DNA of 64,000 bases from Oopsacas minuta (Eukaryota > Porifera > Hexactinellida > Lyssacinosida > Leucopsacidae), in NCBI GenBank assembly GCA_024704765.1, contig JAKMXF010000111.1:760619-824618 (forward strand). Reading direction: 5' to 3'. A program made the translations under genes and the position numbers. Each line of letters opens with the position of its first letter. Within the stretch, counting starts at the first letter, position 1. The notes beneath the pieces were generated by a model, which had not been told where the DNA came from, ran no database searches, and saw only the letters and a list, made by a program, of their open reading frames with translations. Below are positions 10,763-19,687 of the stretch, piece by piece.

Positions 10763-10932
10763 TAAGCTAATTACGATGAAGATATTGTGACGAAACAATA
10801 ATTATAAGCAATAATGACAGATAATAATTATTTGTATTTTGCATTATTTAGATCAAAAATATTAAATAAATGATCTTTGCCTTGTTTTCCTACGTAACTA
10901 AGATTGTTGAAAATAATGAATAGAATTCCCAG

Positions 10933-11800
10933 CTAATCATAAAACCTGACAGCTAAGAAATAAACATCCTCAGGATGAGAAAATCCAAACTTTTCGTAAT
11001 ACGACTTTAGTTTAGGATCACAGTCAAGAGAAATTTTATAACAAGGAAGATCTTCTGCGATTTTTATCAGGCATTCTATTAGCAGTTTTCCAAGTTGTTT
11101 TCCTCTGTAATCAGGGTCAACAACAACATCTTCTATCCTACCTCTCAAAGCTGCTCCGTGAATAAATTTATATTCTATGTATAATGTAGTAGATGCGATT
11201 ATTTTACCTGCGAAAGTAATGCAATAATATATGGGATTGTTGCAGTAATTTTGTACACAAACAACTCCCGTTACCGAAGCTCTAATGACCGCAATAATTA
11301 CTTCGATAAGCGGAGTTCGATATGAAATTTAAGTTACTTTGATATTGGTACTTTGGTTTGAGACCATATTTGTACAAGTTCAGACTTCGGTGGTAAGCGG
11401 GGGGTATTGCGATATAACAGGAGTTGACTGTGATTACATTTCTGTGGAATAATAAAGATTACCAACATTTCATTATATCTTCAACAACTGCAATGTAATA
11501 AGTATTAATACTGTCCTTCATTTTCCTGAACTGAGCTTCATACATTTCCTTACTAACCTCTCCCACTTTAGTCAGGTTAGCCAGTAATCCAATATACCCT
11601 TTATCATAATCTAGAATACTCAGAGGTCTTAGTACCAACCCTTCTCCTGGAGAGGTTGGTGTTATCTCAGGAGATAGATTAGATTTCCGCTTGGAAATGT
11701 CAACTTTATTTAGAATATCTGGGTTGAATAGGTATAAATCCGATTTTTCAGTGGTATTAGAAGCCATTTGGTGAACTAATCTACAATCTATTATTCTCAT
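10933..11800 (-). CDS. GNPNAT1: Glucosamine-6-phosphate N-acetyltransferase
   Basis: GNAT-fold enzyme that acetylates glucosamine-6-phosphate with acetyl-CoA on the way to UDP-GlcNAc. Exon 1 (to 11800, with a likelier start at ATG 11767, MASNTTEK) encodes FNPDILNKVD, TSPGEGLVLRPLSILDYDKG and YYIAVVEDI. Exon 2 (10933-11207) encodes KIIASTTLYIEYKFIH, then GRIEDVVVDPDYRGKQLGK with the acetyl-CoA binding R/Q-x-x-G-x-G/A-type loop, and FGFSHPEDVYFLAVRFYD. Order and length match the animal enzyme. The junction is awkward: frame can be kept only by using a GTTGGT donor at 11466; the better-looking GTAATC site four bases downstream would create a stop. The 260-bp intron holds a MITE. Confidence 0.9.
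11254..11432. mobile_element. Pogo-like MITE, family A copy in GNPNAT1 intron
   Basis: Left end TACACAAACAACTCCCGTTA and reversed right end TCACAGTCAACTCCTGTTAT form a roughly 25-bp imperfect inverted repeat continuing to CGAAG/CGC. Interior shares GACCATATTTGTACAA and CAGACTT blocks with the copies at 27818 and 36861, identifying one family. No coding capacity. Confidence 0.75.
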
Positions 11801-11997
11801 ATAATATATTGAAAATTTTTATTACGTAATACCCAATTATTCCAAGATTTATTATATTTGGGGTCATTTAATTAATATTACCAGCTGGCTCAGGTTCAGG
11901 TAACTCATTAATCATAATTCACACCTTATATCCCAAATGATATTACTCATTCGTTTCTAACGGCTAATCAGAAGAAATTATCATATGAATTCTAATA

Positions 11998-12187
11998 TAC
12001 AGTAGAACTCGGATAAGACGTACCCCCTCGGGAAACAGAAATTAGTACGTCTTAACCGAGTGTACGTCTTATCCGAATATGTTTGCATTACAAATAATGA
12101 TGACTGATATTTTGGGATATAAGAAATAGTACGTCTTAACCGAGTGTACGTCTTAAGCCGAGTACGTCTTATCCGAGTTCTACTGTA
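11998..12187. mobile_element. MITE with near-perfect TIRs, upstream of CNG gene 1
   Basis: 190 bp including flanking TA. Both ends are the same 25-bp sequence in inverse orientation, beginning TACAGTAGAACTCGGATAAG and continuing to ACGTA, apparently without mismatch. The interior repeats ACGTCTTAACCGAGTGTACG units, so the element can fold almost completely on itself. The high end identity suggests recent activity. It lies 29 bp from the ATG of the first CNG channel, inside its likely 5' UTR or promoter. Confidence 0.82.
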
Positions 12188-12216
12188 TATGTATGTTATT
12201 TTCAGCTTATTACTAA

Positions 12217-14145
12217 ATGGATACAGATCATAGTTTATCTATCGATAGTATCCCAGAGGAAGGATACTCCTCTTACACTCCTCCTAAGAGTAAAACGTTC
12301 CTACAAAACAGTGTACAACCTGGCATAATATGCTCAGACACGAGTTTAGATCAGGGGGAAGATTCTACCGTACAAGAACCAGAATCACTGTCCTCACACC
12401 TTGTTCTTATGAAGGCTGTAGCACGTCTTGTTGGATTAAGCAAAACATCAACAGAAGAAGGTGTACTTATGGATGACCATATCTCCTCCACTAGTGCTAC
12501 GTCATACTCCGCATCTTCTCGCTCAACAAGTATAGGCAGACTGAATTCAGCTAAATACCATATTTCTAACACAAAATTTAATACCATATTTATGCTACAT
12601 CCTACAGGTACTGGTGTATTGTATTGGAATATGATAATAACATTCGTTGTAGCGTACAATCTAATCTTAATTCCTATCAGATCCGTGTTCCCTCTATTCC
12701 AGGAGAAATATGTCTCTTTCTGGTACTTTCTGGACTCTCTGTCTGACTTTTACTACCTGTTGGATATTTTCGTTCAAACGCGAATTAGTCATTTAGAACA
12801 AGGCTGTTTGATCTCTCATTGGAAATTAATGGCGCGTTATTATATATTTTCTCAGAGATTTGTCATAGACATAGTATCTCTGCTTCCTGTCGATTTATTT
12901 ATCATCTACAGTCACCTAACTCCCTACCATAATTACGTCATATTTTTAAGAATCATAAGATTGATAAAAGCGTACAAAATTAGGATTTTTGTGGATCGGA
13001 TAGAAGCACGTAGCGATCACCCAAATGTAATCAGAATTGTAGCACTAGTTATCATCCTCATGATATTCATACATCTGAATGCTTGTCTCTATTTCTTCGT
13101 ATCTACAACACTAGGTTATGGTGTAGGAGATTTCCCATGGGCTTATCCAGGCGCTAAGAGTAATGTATATATGAATGGGAATAGAGTCAATATTGTGATT
13201 CCAAAATTTAATACTGTAGAGCAGTATCTAAACTGTCTACACTGGTCTACACAAATGTTGACTACAATCGGTGAAGTAAATGCTCCAACTAAGGCTATTG
13301 AGTACATCTATGCTACTGTTTCGCTGCTATTCGGGGTGTTATTGTTCGCTACATTAGTGGGTAATGTCGGTACAATAATTACGAACTTAAACGCAGCTAG
13401 AACAAGGTTCGAATCTCGTCTAGACAATGTAAAGCAGTATATGCATAATAGAAATATTAGTAAAGATCTGAAGGAGAGTGTACTACGTTGGTTCGATCAC
13501 TTATGGGAGAAGAGTCGGGGAATAGACGAACAAGAAACGCTACAGAATCTCCCTAACAAGTTGAGAGCAAGAATTGCTATTCGAGCTAACAGGAGAATTT
13601 TAGGAAGCAACCCAATCTACTTATCAGGAGATAAAGGATTCAAGATTGATTTGATGCTTAGATTCCGCTCTGAACTATTTCCCCCTAATGAAGCTATCTA
13701 CGAGAAAGGACACATAGGAAACGAAATGTATATTATTCGTAGTGGTACTGTAAACCTGACTAAGAGAGAAAAGGGGCAGACACGAATTGGAATGGAGTGT
13801 GGACAATTTTTCGGAATGAGTTGTGTTATCAACTTCAATGAATTCGGTCGTGAGAGATCAGAGACAGCTACTACAGTTGGTTTCTGTGATCTTCTTGTTC
13901 TAGAGAAGAAAGATTTACTGGAGCTACTCATAGACTATCCTAATGTTAAAGCCAAGCTTGATCAGCTGTTTGTTAAAGAATTTATGACAGACCAATTCAA
14001 ACAAGAGCAGACAGAAAGATTTCAAAACATAAACAAATATATCCACCAATTAGCTACGTCATATACTGACCTTCAAGAACAGTACGAACAATTAAGTACA
14101 GAGCATAACAGACTTCAAGCATTATACACCAATCTAATAGTTTAA
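12217..14145 (+). CDS. Cyclic nucleotide-gated channel, alpha-type, paralog 1
   Basis: 642 residues, no introns. CNG channels are non-selective cation channels opened by cAMP or cGMP. Visible parts: disordered N-terminus (1-105); S1 (YWNMIITFVVAYNLILI), S2-S3 (YLLDIFVQTRISHLEQG), S4 with spaced arginines (IIRLIKAYKIRIF), S5 (VALVIILMIFIHLNACLYFF), pore HWSTQMLTTIGEVNAP with the filter glutamate, S6 (LLFGVLLFATLVGNVGTIIT), the C-linker (ARTRFESRLDNVKQYMHNRN, diagnostic for CNGA rather than HCN) and a cyclic-nucleotide-binding domain (FRSELFPPNEAIYEKGHIGN). The family FGE signature that contacts ribose is FGM here; the arginine/hydroxyl pair contacting phosphate appears kept as ERS. A short C-terminal coiled coil ends the protein. 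Tandem partner follows 168 bp downstream. Confidence 0.93.
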   Translation: MDTDHSLSIDSIPEEGYSSYTPPKSKTFLQNSVQPGIICSDTSLDQGEDSTVQEPESLSSHLVLMKAVARLVGLSKTSTEEGVLMDDHISSTSATSYSASSRSTSIGRLNSAKYHISNTKFNTIFMLHPTGTGVLYWNMIITFVVAYNLILIPIRSVFPLFQEKYVSFWYFLDSLSDFYYLLDIFVQTRISHLEQGCLISHWKLMARYYIFSQRFVIDIVSLLPVDLFIIYSHLTPYHNYVIFLRIIRLIKAYKIRIFVDRIEARSDHPNVIRIVALVIILMIFIHLNACLYFFVSTTLGYGVGDFPWAYPGAKSNVYMNGNRVNIVIPKFNTVEQYLNCLHWSTQMLTTIGEVNAPTKAIEYIYATVSLLFGVLLFATLVGNVGTIITNLNAARTRFESRLDNVKQYMHNRNISKDLKESVLRWFDHLWEKSRGIDEQETLQNLPNKLRARIAIRANRRILGSNPIYLSGDKGFKIDLMLRFRSELFPPNEAIYEKGHIGNEMYIIRSGTVNLTKREKGQTRIGMECGQFFGMSCVINFNEFGRERSETATTVGFCDLLVLEKKDLLELLIDYPNVKAKLDQLFVKEFMTDQFKQEQTERFQNINKYIHQLATSYTDLQEQYEQLSTEHNRLQALYTNLIV

Positions 14146-14313
14146 TTTCTCTCATTGGCTATCCTTCTACGTATATTTTATTTTAATTGGTTTACTTCGT
14201 AATATAAATGATTCAGTGTCTATGTATCACGTTTAAGGGTCTTTCAATGCTTTTCTCTCACACTTATTGTATATGCCCTTTGCACAATCGTTATCATTTT
14301 ATTTCGAATTAGG

Positions 14314-16185
14314 ATGGCATTTTTCGAGAATGAGATATCCGTGGCTCGTTTGGATAACTCCAATAATCAGCCGCGTATATCATACACATGGGCATCTGGA
14401 TCTGAGAGTACAATCGATAAAGAGGATGATATATCCAAGAATGACCATCTACTCCTGGGAGAAGAGTATACTAAGTTTTGTTCTCTTAAGAGCACACAGT
14501 CACAGTCTTCAACAGATGACCTATCAAGGAGGGATTCCATACAAGCATATAAGAGAGTGGAATGGATAGCACGCCCAGAGAAGAAAATATTCTCTTTCTT
14601 AGTGGGGACAACCCTGGATCCCAGTGGTACAGCTACCTTATACTGGAATGCATTAGTGTGTATGGTAGCTGCATATAATCTCATCTTTATTCCTATCCGA
14701 TCTGTTTTTCCCTATTTTGAAGAGCGTTATCGTTATTATTGGTACTTCGTTGACTATCTAGCAGACTTATACTATGTGATAGATATTATAGTACAAATGC
14801 GTACCAGTTATCTTGAAGAAGGCTGTCTAGAATATAACTGGAAGCTAATAATGCGTCATTATGTAAAGAGTATGGAATTCTTAATAGATGTTATAGCAGT
14901 TCTTCCTCTTGAGTTCTTACTTATACAGAGTCACACACTTTGGTATCACAATTACATTATCAGCCTGAGGCTCACACGATTGCTAAAATTCAATAAAATC
15001 TATGAATTTATCATTAGAGCTGAATCTCGTAGTGACAGACCTAACTACCTCCGCTTAGGCAGGTTAGTACTTATTCTAGGTACTATAATACACTTGAATG
15101 CATGCCTATATTTCATGGTATCTACACTCTACGCATTTAACATTGATGGAGACGATGAGTGGGTATTTCAAGGTATAAACGAGACCGTACGCTTGGGAAA
15201 TGAAACACTTCTCGTTATTTTCCCAGCTAATACATTCATTGATCAATATTTCCACTGTCTTCACTGGTCCACTCAAATGCTTACAACAATCGCAGAGGTT
15301 AATTCTCCAGAGAAGAGCCTGCAGTTTTTATACGCTATAGCTCTGTTACTTTTCGCAGTACTTATGTTTGCAACACTAGTCGGTAATGTAGGTAATATTA
15401 TAATTAATCTAAACGCGGCTAGAACAAGGTTTGAGTCTCGTCTTGACAATGTAAAGCAGTATATGCATAATAGAAACATCAAAGAATCGTTACAAGATAG
15501 CGTATTGAGCTGGTTTGACCATTTGTGGGAAAAGAATAGAGGAATTGACGAACAAGAAACTCTACACAATCTCCCCAACAAGTTACGTGCACAGATAGCG
15601 TATAATGCAAATGAAAAGGTATTAATTAACAATCCTATATACAAGCTAGGAGATGAAGGGTTCAAGATTGGTCTGATACTCAAGCTCCGTTCCGAGCTAT
15701 TCCCTCCCAGAGAGAAAATATATCGTGAAGGACATATTGGAAATGACATGTACATTATTCGAAGCGGGAGAGTACTGTTAAATAAACAAGGAAATAAGGA
15801 AACTACGATAGAATTAGAAGATGGAGATTTCTTCGGTATGAACTGTGTGATTAATTTTGATGAATTCGGACGTGAGCGATCGGAAACAGCTACAACTGTA
15901 GGCTTCTGTGATATATTGATGCTGGAGAAGAAGGACCTCATGGAGTTGTTAGTCGACTACCCTGACGTGAAGGAGAAGCTCTCAGAGCTTTTCAATAAAG
16001 TTGTAGCTAGAAATTGTGAAAGGGCGAAAAAAGATGAACTAGACATTGCAAAGGCAACTAAAGATATGAATATTTTAATTCATAAATATAATGAACTGAA
16101 GGAGAAGCATATTATCCTTGTTGATGAACACAGAAAGCTCTATAATGCAGTTCGTATGTCTATGAAACTTCCTACAGTCACTTAA
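14314..16185 (+). CDS. Cyclic nucleotide-gated channel, alpha-type, paralog 2
   Basis: 623 residues, intronless, same strand as and closely related to the gene just upstream: the C-linker block ARTRFESRLDNVKQYMHNRN and WFDHLWEK-RGIDEQETL are nearly identical, while N-termini differ, so this is a tandem duplication that has diverged. S1-S6, S4 (LRLTRLLKFNKIYEF), CNB domain (LRSELFPPREKIYREGHIGN) and a C-terminal coiled coil are all present. The pore reads HWSTQMLTTIAEVNSP: the glycine of the usual TTIGE filter is alanine while the glutamate remains. As in paralog 1, FGE is FGM (DFFGMNCVINF). Start ATG 14314 (MAFFENEI) was chosen; the overlapping frame from 14267 is a shadow. Could form heteromers with paralog 1 (inference). 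Confidence 0.92.
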   Translation: MAFFENEISVARLDNSNNQPRISYTWASGSESTIDKEDDISKNDHLLLGEEYTKFCSLKSTQSQSSTDDLSRRDSIQAYKRVEWIARPEKKIFSFLVGTTLDPSGTATLYWNALVCMVAAYNLIFIPIRSVFPYFEERYRYYWYFVDYLADLYYVIDIIVQMRTSYLEEGCLEYNWKLIMRHYVKSMEFLIDVIAVLPLEFLLIQSHTLWYHNYIISLRLTRLLKFNKIYEFIIRAESRSDRPNYLRLGRLVLILGTIIHLNACLYFMVSTLYAFNIDGDDEWVFQGINETVRLGNETLLVIFPANTFIDQYFHCLHWSTQMLTTIAEVNSPEKSLQFLYAIALLLFAVLMFATLVGNVGNIIINLNAARTRFESRLDNVKQYMHNRNIKESLQDSVLSWFDHLWEKNRGIDEQETLHNLPNKLRAQIAYNANEKVLINNPIYKLGDEGFKIGLILKLRSELFPPREKIYREGHIGNDMYIIRSGRVLLNKQGNKETTIELEDGDFFGMNCVINFDEFGRERSETATTVGFCDILMLEKKDLMELLVDYPDVKEKLSELFNKVVARNCERAKKDELDIAKATKDMNILIHKYNELKEKHIILVDEHRKLYNAVRMSMKLPTVT

Positions 16186-16317
16186 CTATTACCCTTTGTG
16201 TAACCTTATCACTTGTATTTATCTATTTTTGAAAATGTAAGTACATGCATTTGTTTTAATGAAAAAGTAAACCTGAGAAAATGTACATCATTAACAATAA
16301 ATAATAATATAATCTGT

Positions 16318-17905
16318 TTATTTCCGATAAATAAGTCTATTTACAATTTCTCTTCCAAGTACTTTTCTCTCAAAATCAGCTCCCTTCATTAAAGACCTGT
16401 TCTCCTGTGCTCTCCGGATTAGATAAGGTATAACTTCCATCACAGGTCCGTACGGTACTGTCTTGTAAATGACGTAACCAGCCTGAGCGAGGGAATAGCT
16501 CACATAGTCACAAATACCTACAATTATTTAGACTTAAGCTCTGACCTAAAATTACTTATTTCTACTTACCAAATACCTGACCGAATAATATCCCTCCCTC
16601 TTTTGGTATTCCCAACTTCTCCAGCTGTTGAGTAGCTCTAGTAACAGAGTCTCTGTTATGTGTAGCTACCATCAGTCTCATATTATTTCTCTGTACCTCT
16701 CTCATACAAATATCCATAACTCTGTTATACATGGCTGTTGTAGATTGTATATTAGGATTTGTTGGATCTGGATATCCCATTTCTTTCGCTAATCTGCGTT
16801 CTTCCAAGAGATAAGCTCCTCTAACCATCTTTAAGCCATAAATAAAATTCTCTTCTTTTGCATATTCTAGATCAAACTTCAGCTCATTTTCAGTGTTCCT
16901 GAGTAGACATTGGTAAGTATTGTATACGATACATTTATTAGTATTTAATTTCTTCATTAGATGATGGACAGCTGTTTGGTGTATGAATTTCTGTATGTAT
17001 GTCTGTTCTGCGTCCACAAGCAATTTTACATTATTTGCTTCACACATATTTCCTATTTCATCAATTCTACGTATAAACTCTGATAATATTATATTCTCTT
17101 CATGAGTCAGTTCTTCTAAATCGTTACTTTTCCTCTTCAACAGCTCGTATAAATTCGTTCCTTTTACCAGATTATCTTGCCATCTTCTTGCTGTTATATT
17201 ATCCTTATTACCGCTAACTTGCTGAAACATAGACTCAATACTAGCATATGTTAATGCTGGTTCAATTGTTCGTATTTTCTGTTCTAATGTTTGCAATGTA
17301 ATAGCGTTAAGATCTTCATTTGACTGTCCACTTAATTGAAGAAACCATCTCTGTTTAGATTTGATTATCGAATTAATCTTCTTTTGCAGATAAAGTGGTG
17401 TCAGTGGACTTATTTTAATTGCTGTGACTCTATCCTTTTCAGAAAAGTCTACTACAATCCTAATACAGTCTAAAATATGATTTTTCAGCTTTTCAAATTC
17501 AGCTTCACTGTTTTTGTCTGTCTGCTCTGCTGCGTAGCTTAGAAATACTTTGATATTTTGCTTATCTAATTCCTTAATTCTTTCTAACACCTCGTAATTC
17601 TCTTCTCCAGCTACAAACTGTTTGTATATTGTTTTCTTAAGCAACCAATGAGTTACTTTCTCTCCCAACAGCTTATGTGCCCCTCTCAATATAGCATCTG
17701 CATTGTTTGTTATTACATCAAAACTAAGCAATTTGTATACAAGCCATTCTCTGAATATGGTTGTGGTGGATTTTGATTTTAAGGATCTGGAAATAGCTTC
17801 ATTAGAAAACAAATCTAAATTTGTTCGTTTTGAGTAGTTGTATCGGTATCTCATAGATAAGATGTTAGAGATGCTCTGTATCTGTGTCCTACTTGCCAAT
17901 AACAT
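16318..17905 (-). CDS. PRODH: Proline dehydrogenase, mitochondrial
   Basis: FAD enzyme oxidising proline to pyrroline-5-carboxylate in the mitochondrial matrix. Exon 1 16570-17905, exon 2 16318-16517; the junction TTTG|GTAAGT to TTGTAG keeps frame and yields FGQVFGICDYVSYSLAQAGY. Signature blocks: LVDAEQTYIQ, YGLKMVRGAYLLEERRLA, MLVATHN-type strand (MRLMVATHNRDS), and the C-terminal YKTVPYGPVMEVIPYLIRRA followed by RAQENRS with the paired arginines that bind substrate carboxylate. N-terminus is basic and serine-rich, consistent with a targeting peptide. About 510 residues, near the usual 520-600. The 3' end converges on the CNG gene with 132 bp between, including AATAAA-like sequence near 16297. 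The ATG lies close to the 5' end of a divergently transcribed gene. Confidence 0.95.
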
Positions 17906-18081
17906 TCACAAATTTAATACACTACAATTTTTGTTATTTTAACATTGTTAGAATAATTATTAATAGAGGCGCATGCTTCGTCCACGCATATACCAGTTTG
18001 TCATTATCTACATATGTTAATATACTAGATAAGTTAGCATTAAGATACCCCCGTATAACAACACAAACTACCAATTTAATA

Positions 18082-18615
18082 ATGTCAACATTTGATATCG
18101 ATCCTCCTGAGGAGGTATGGCCTGTGGGAACTAGGAAAAGGATTGGCACAGTGAAGACAGATTTGCTTCGATTGAAGAAGAAATCTATAGAAGAGACTAA
18201 GAAATTAAATATTCCCCTAAACAAGTCAATTATAACAATGGAGAAGAGTATTTTCTCAGCTCCATCAATTAATTTCTTGGACGCTACAATAGATGCTCAA
18301 TTTGACAGCTCCGAGAAGAAAAGTAAGAGAATACGTGAACCTGGAGATTTAGCTAGTTGTGTAAAACTAGAGATTTTAATTAATCAACTACTCCGTGTCA
18401 TTCTTAAAGATACATACACGAAACTAAGCAAAAGACAATTTGATGAAATGCACCAAGAACTGATTCAACTATTCAACACGCTAATAGAGACTCAACCACA
18501 GGGCAGTATTCCTGTTGAATACTCTCCTAGACTTGAGGCTGTGCTGTCTAGGATTGCAGTATCAGGCCTCATAACACTAGACTCTTCCAATGGTACTGTA
18601 GAGTTTGAGTTCTGA
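18082..18615 (+). CDS. Hypothetical protein, 177 residues
   Basis: Not recognised. The frame is open from 17884, but the first ATG-led start with sensible composition is 18082 (MSTFDIDPPEEVWPVG). The protein is charged and helical: a Lys-rich segment (RLKKKSIEETKKL), a middle block with KIREPGD-type turn (RIREPGDLASCVKLEIL), a helical segment (QFDEMHQELIQLFNTLIE) and a C-terminal PRLEAVLSRIAVSGLITL then an acidic tail. No signal peptide or membrane segment. It is transcribed divergently from PRODH, whose ATG is 177 bp upstream, so the two probably share a promoter. The compact, conserved-looking layout suggests a real gene, possibly a small structural subunit; no function is claimed. Confidence 0.6.
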   Translation: MSTFDIDPPEEVWPVGTRKRIGTVKTDLLRLKKKSIEETKKLNIPLNKSIITMEKSIFSAPSINFLDATIDAQFDSSEKKSKRIREPGDLASCVKLEILINQLLRVILKDTYTKLSKRQFDEMHQELIQLFNTLIETQPQGSIPVEYSPRLEAVLSRIAVSGLITLDSSNGTVEFEF

Positions 18616-18933
18616 GACAGACAAAATGCTTACAATGCTAGTGAAATTCTGATTTACAACATTACTCTCTTATATTCCTTAATACATAATTAACAAACAT
18701 TGAAATTTACGTTTGTGTACGCTACTTCATAAATTGGCAAAAAGTATTCAAACTCCTGATTACTTATTACTAGCATTTCAACAAGCTCTTATATTAACTT
18801 TCCTAACCACAGACGCAGAAGTACACAAACTTCCGTTGCAACATCGTCAATGCCATTAGGGTATCTCTATTGCTGCACTAAATATATTGCAAACTCTGAT
18901 ATTAGATATTAGATATAACTTTATGTACGATTA

Positions 18934-19572
18934 ATGGCTGCTAAATATCCATATGAGAAAGGACTATCAATTGAGAAGATAAGCAAATCTTTCAAACTAT
19001 CACCATCAGACATTCTTAATGTGTATGTAGTAGGTAGTCACTTATGGGGTACTGTACATAAAGATTCTGATTGGGATTTGGTTATAGTAGTTAAGGTATG
19101 GAGTGTTAAACCAGCAGACATGCACAGTGGACTATTAGATGCTCACATACTATCCAAAGAACAATTTGTAGAAACACTAGCTCTACATAACTTCAGGTTA
19201 ATAGCTTGTATTTATGCACCAGTTCATTGCAAGCTGAAGGAAACTATTAAGTTCGAGAAAATGTTTAAACTAGATAAAATAAAATTGAGAGATTCGTTCT
19301 TCCAAGAAAATGAACGGGATAACCGGATAGCAGAGAAGCACGCTAACAAAGGGAGAGTAGATGCTGCGAAAACGATTTGTGTACACACATTAAGATTATT
19401 AATGTTTGGAGAGCAGATCTGTTTGGAAGGGGGAATAGTTGATTATCAGAGAGGTAGAGATGAACTGGATGAGCTTAAGTATACCTACTTCACCAGCTGG
19501 GATGAATTGAGTAGTTTTGTCCTGCCTAAAATAAAAGATTGTAAAGAGAGAATCTTAGCTCTGTGTATCTAG
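18934..19572 (+). CDS. Nucleotidyltransferase-fold protein (Pol-beta superfamily)
   Basis: 212 residues, single exon. Residues 30-52 read YVVGSHLWGTVHKDSDWDLV, matching the GS(x)nG(x)nSDxDL active-site signature of DNA polymerase beta-type nucleotidyltransferases: glycine-serine loop and two metal-binding aspartates (DSDWD). A hydrophobic strand (LVIVVKV) follows. The C-terminal half is helical (NERDNRIAEKHANKGRVDAA, KTICVHTLRLLMFGEQICLE) and recalls the small helical domain that follows the minimal nucleotidyltransferase fold in many prokaryotic and protist proteins. Not CCA transferase, poly(A) polymerase or OAS by length or context. Substrate unknown. Compact, intronless and of a type patchily distributed in animals, so horizontal origin is possible but untested. 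Confidence 0.72.
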   Translation: MAAKYPYEKGLSIEKISKSFKLSPSDILNVYVVGSHLWGTVHKDSDWDLVIVVKVWSVKPADMHSGLLDAHILSKEQFVETLALHNFRLIACIYAPVHCKLKETIKFEKMFKLDKIKLRDSFFQENERDNRIAEKHANKGRVDAAKTICVHTLRLLMFGEQICLEGGIVDYQRGRDELDELKYTYFTSWDELSSFVLPKIKDCKERILALCI

Positions 19573-19687
19573 ACAATTAACCTATACTTGTATATATATT
19601 CATCCATGTATTAGACCTTCAATTTTTTGCTAGAAATATACCAAATTTCCTTTGCAATATTATTCAATTTAACCTATATTCTCTAGA

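Noticed and set aside
14267-14569. 100-codon frame overlapping the CNG paralog 2 start
   Set aside because: Different frame from the channel, no domain; the channel frame explains the same DNA.
15273-15941. 222-codon antisense frame inside CNG paralog 2
   Set aside because: Lies wholly opposite a strongly conserved channel exon; composition is that of a reverse shadow.
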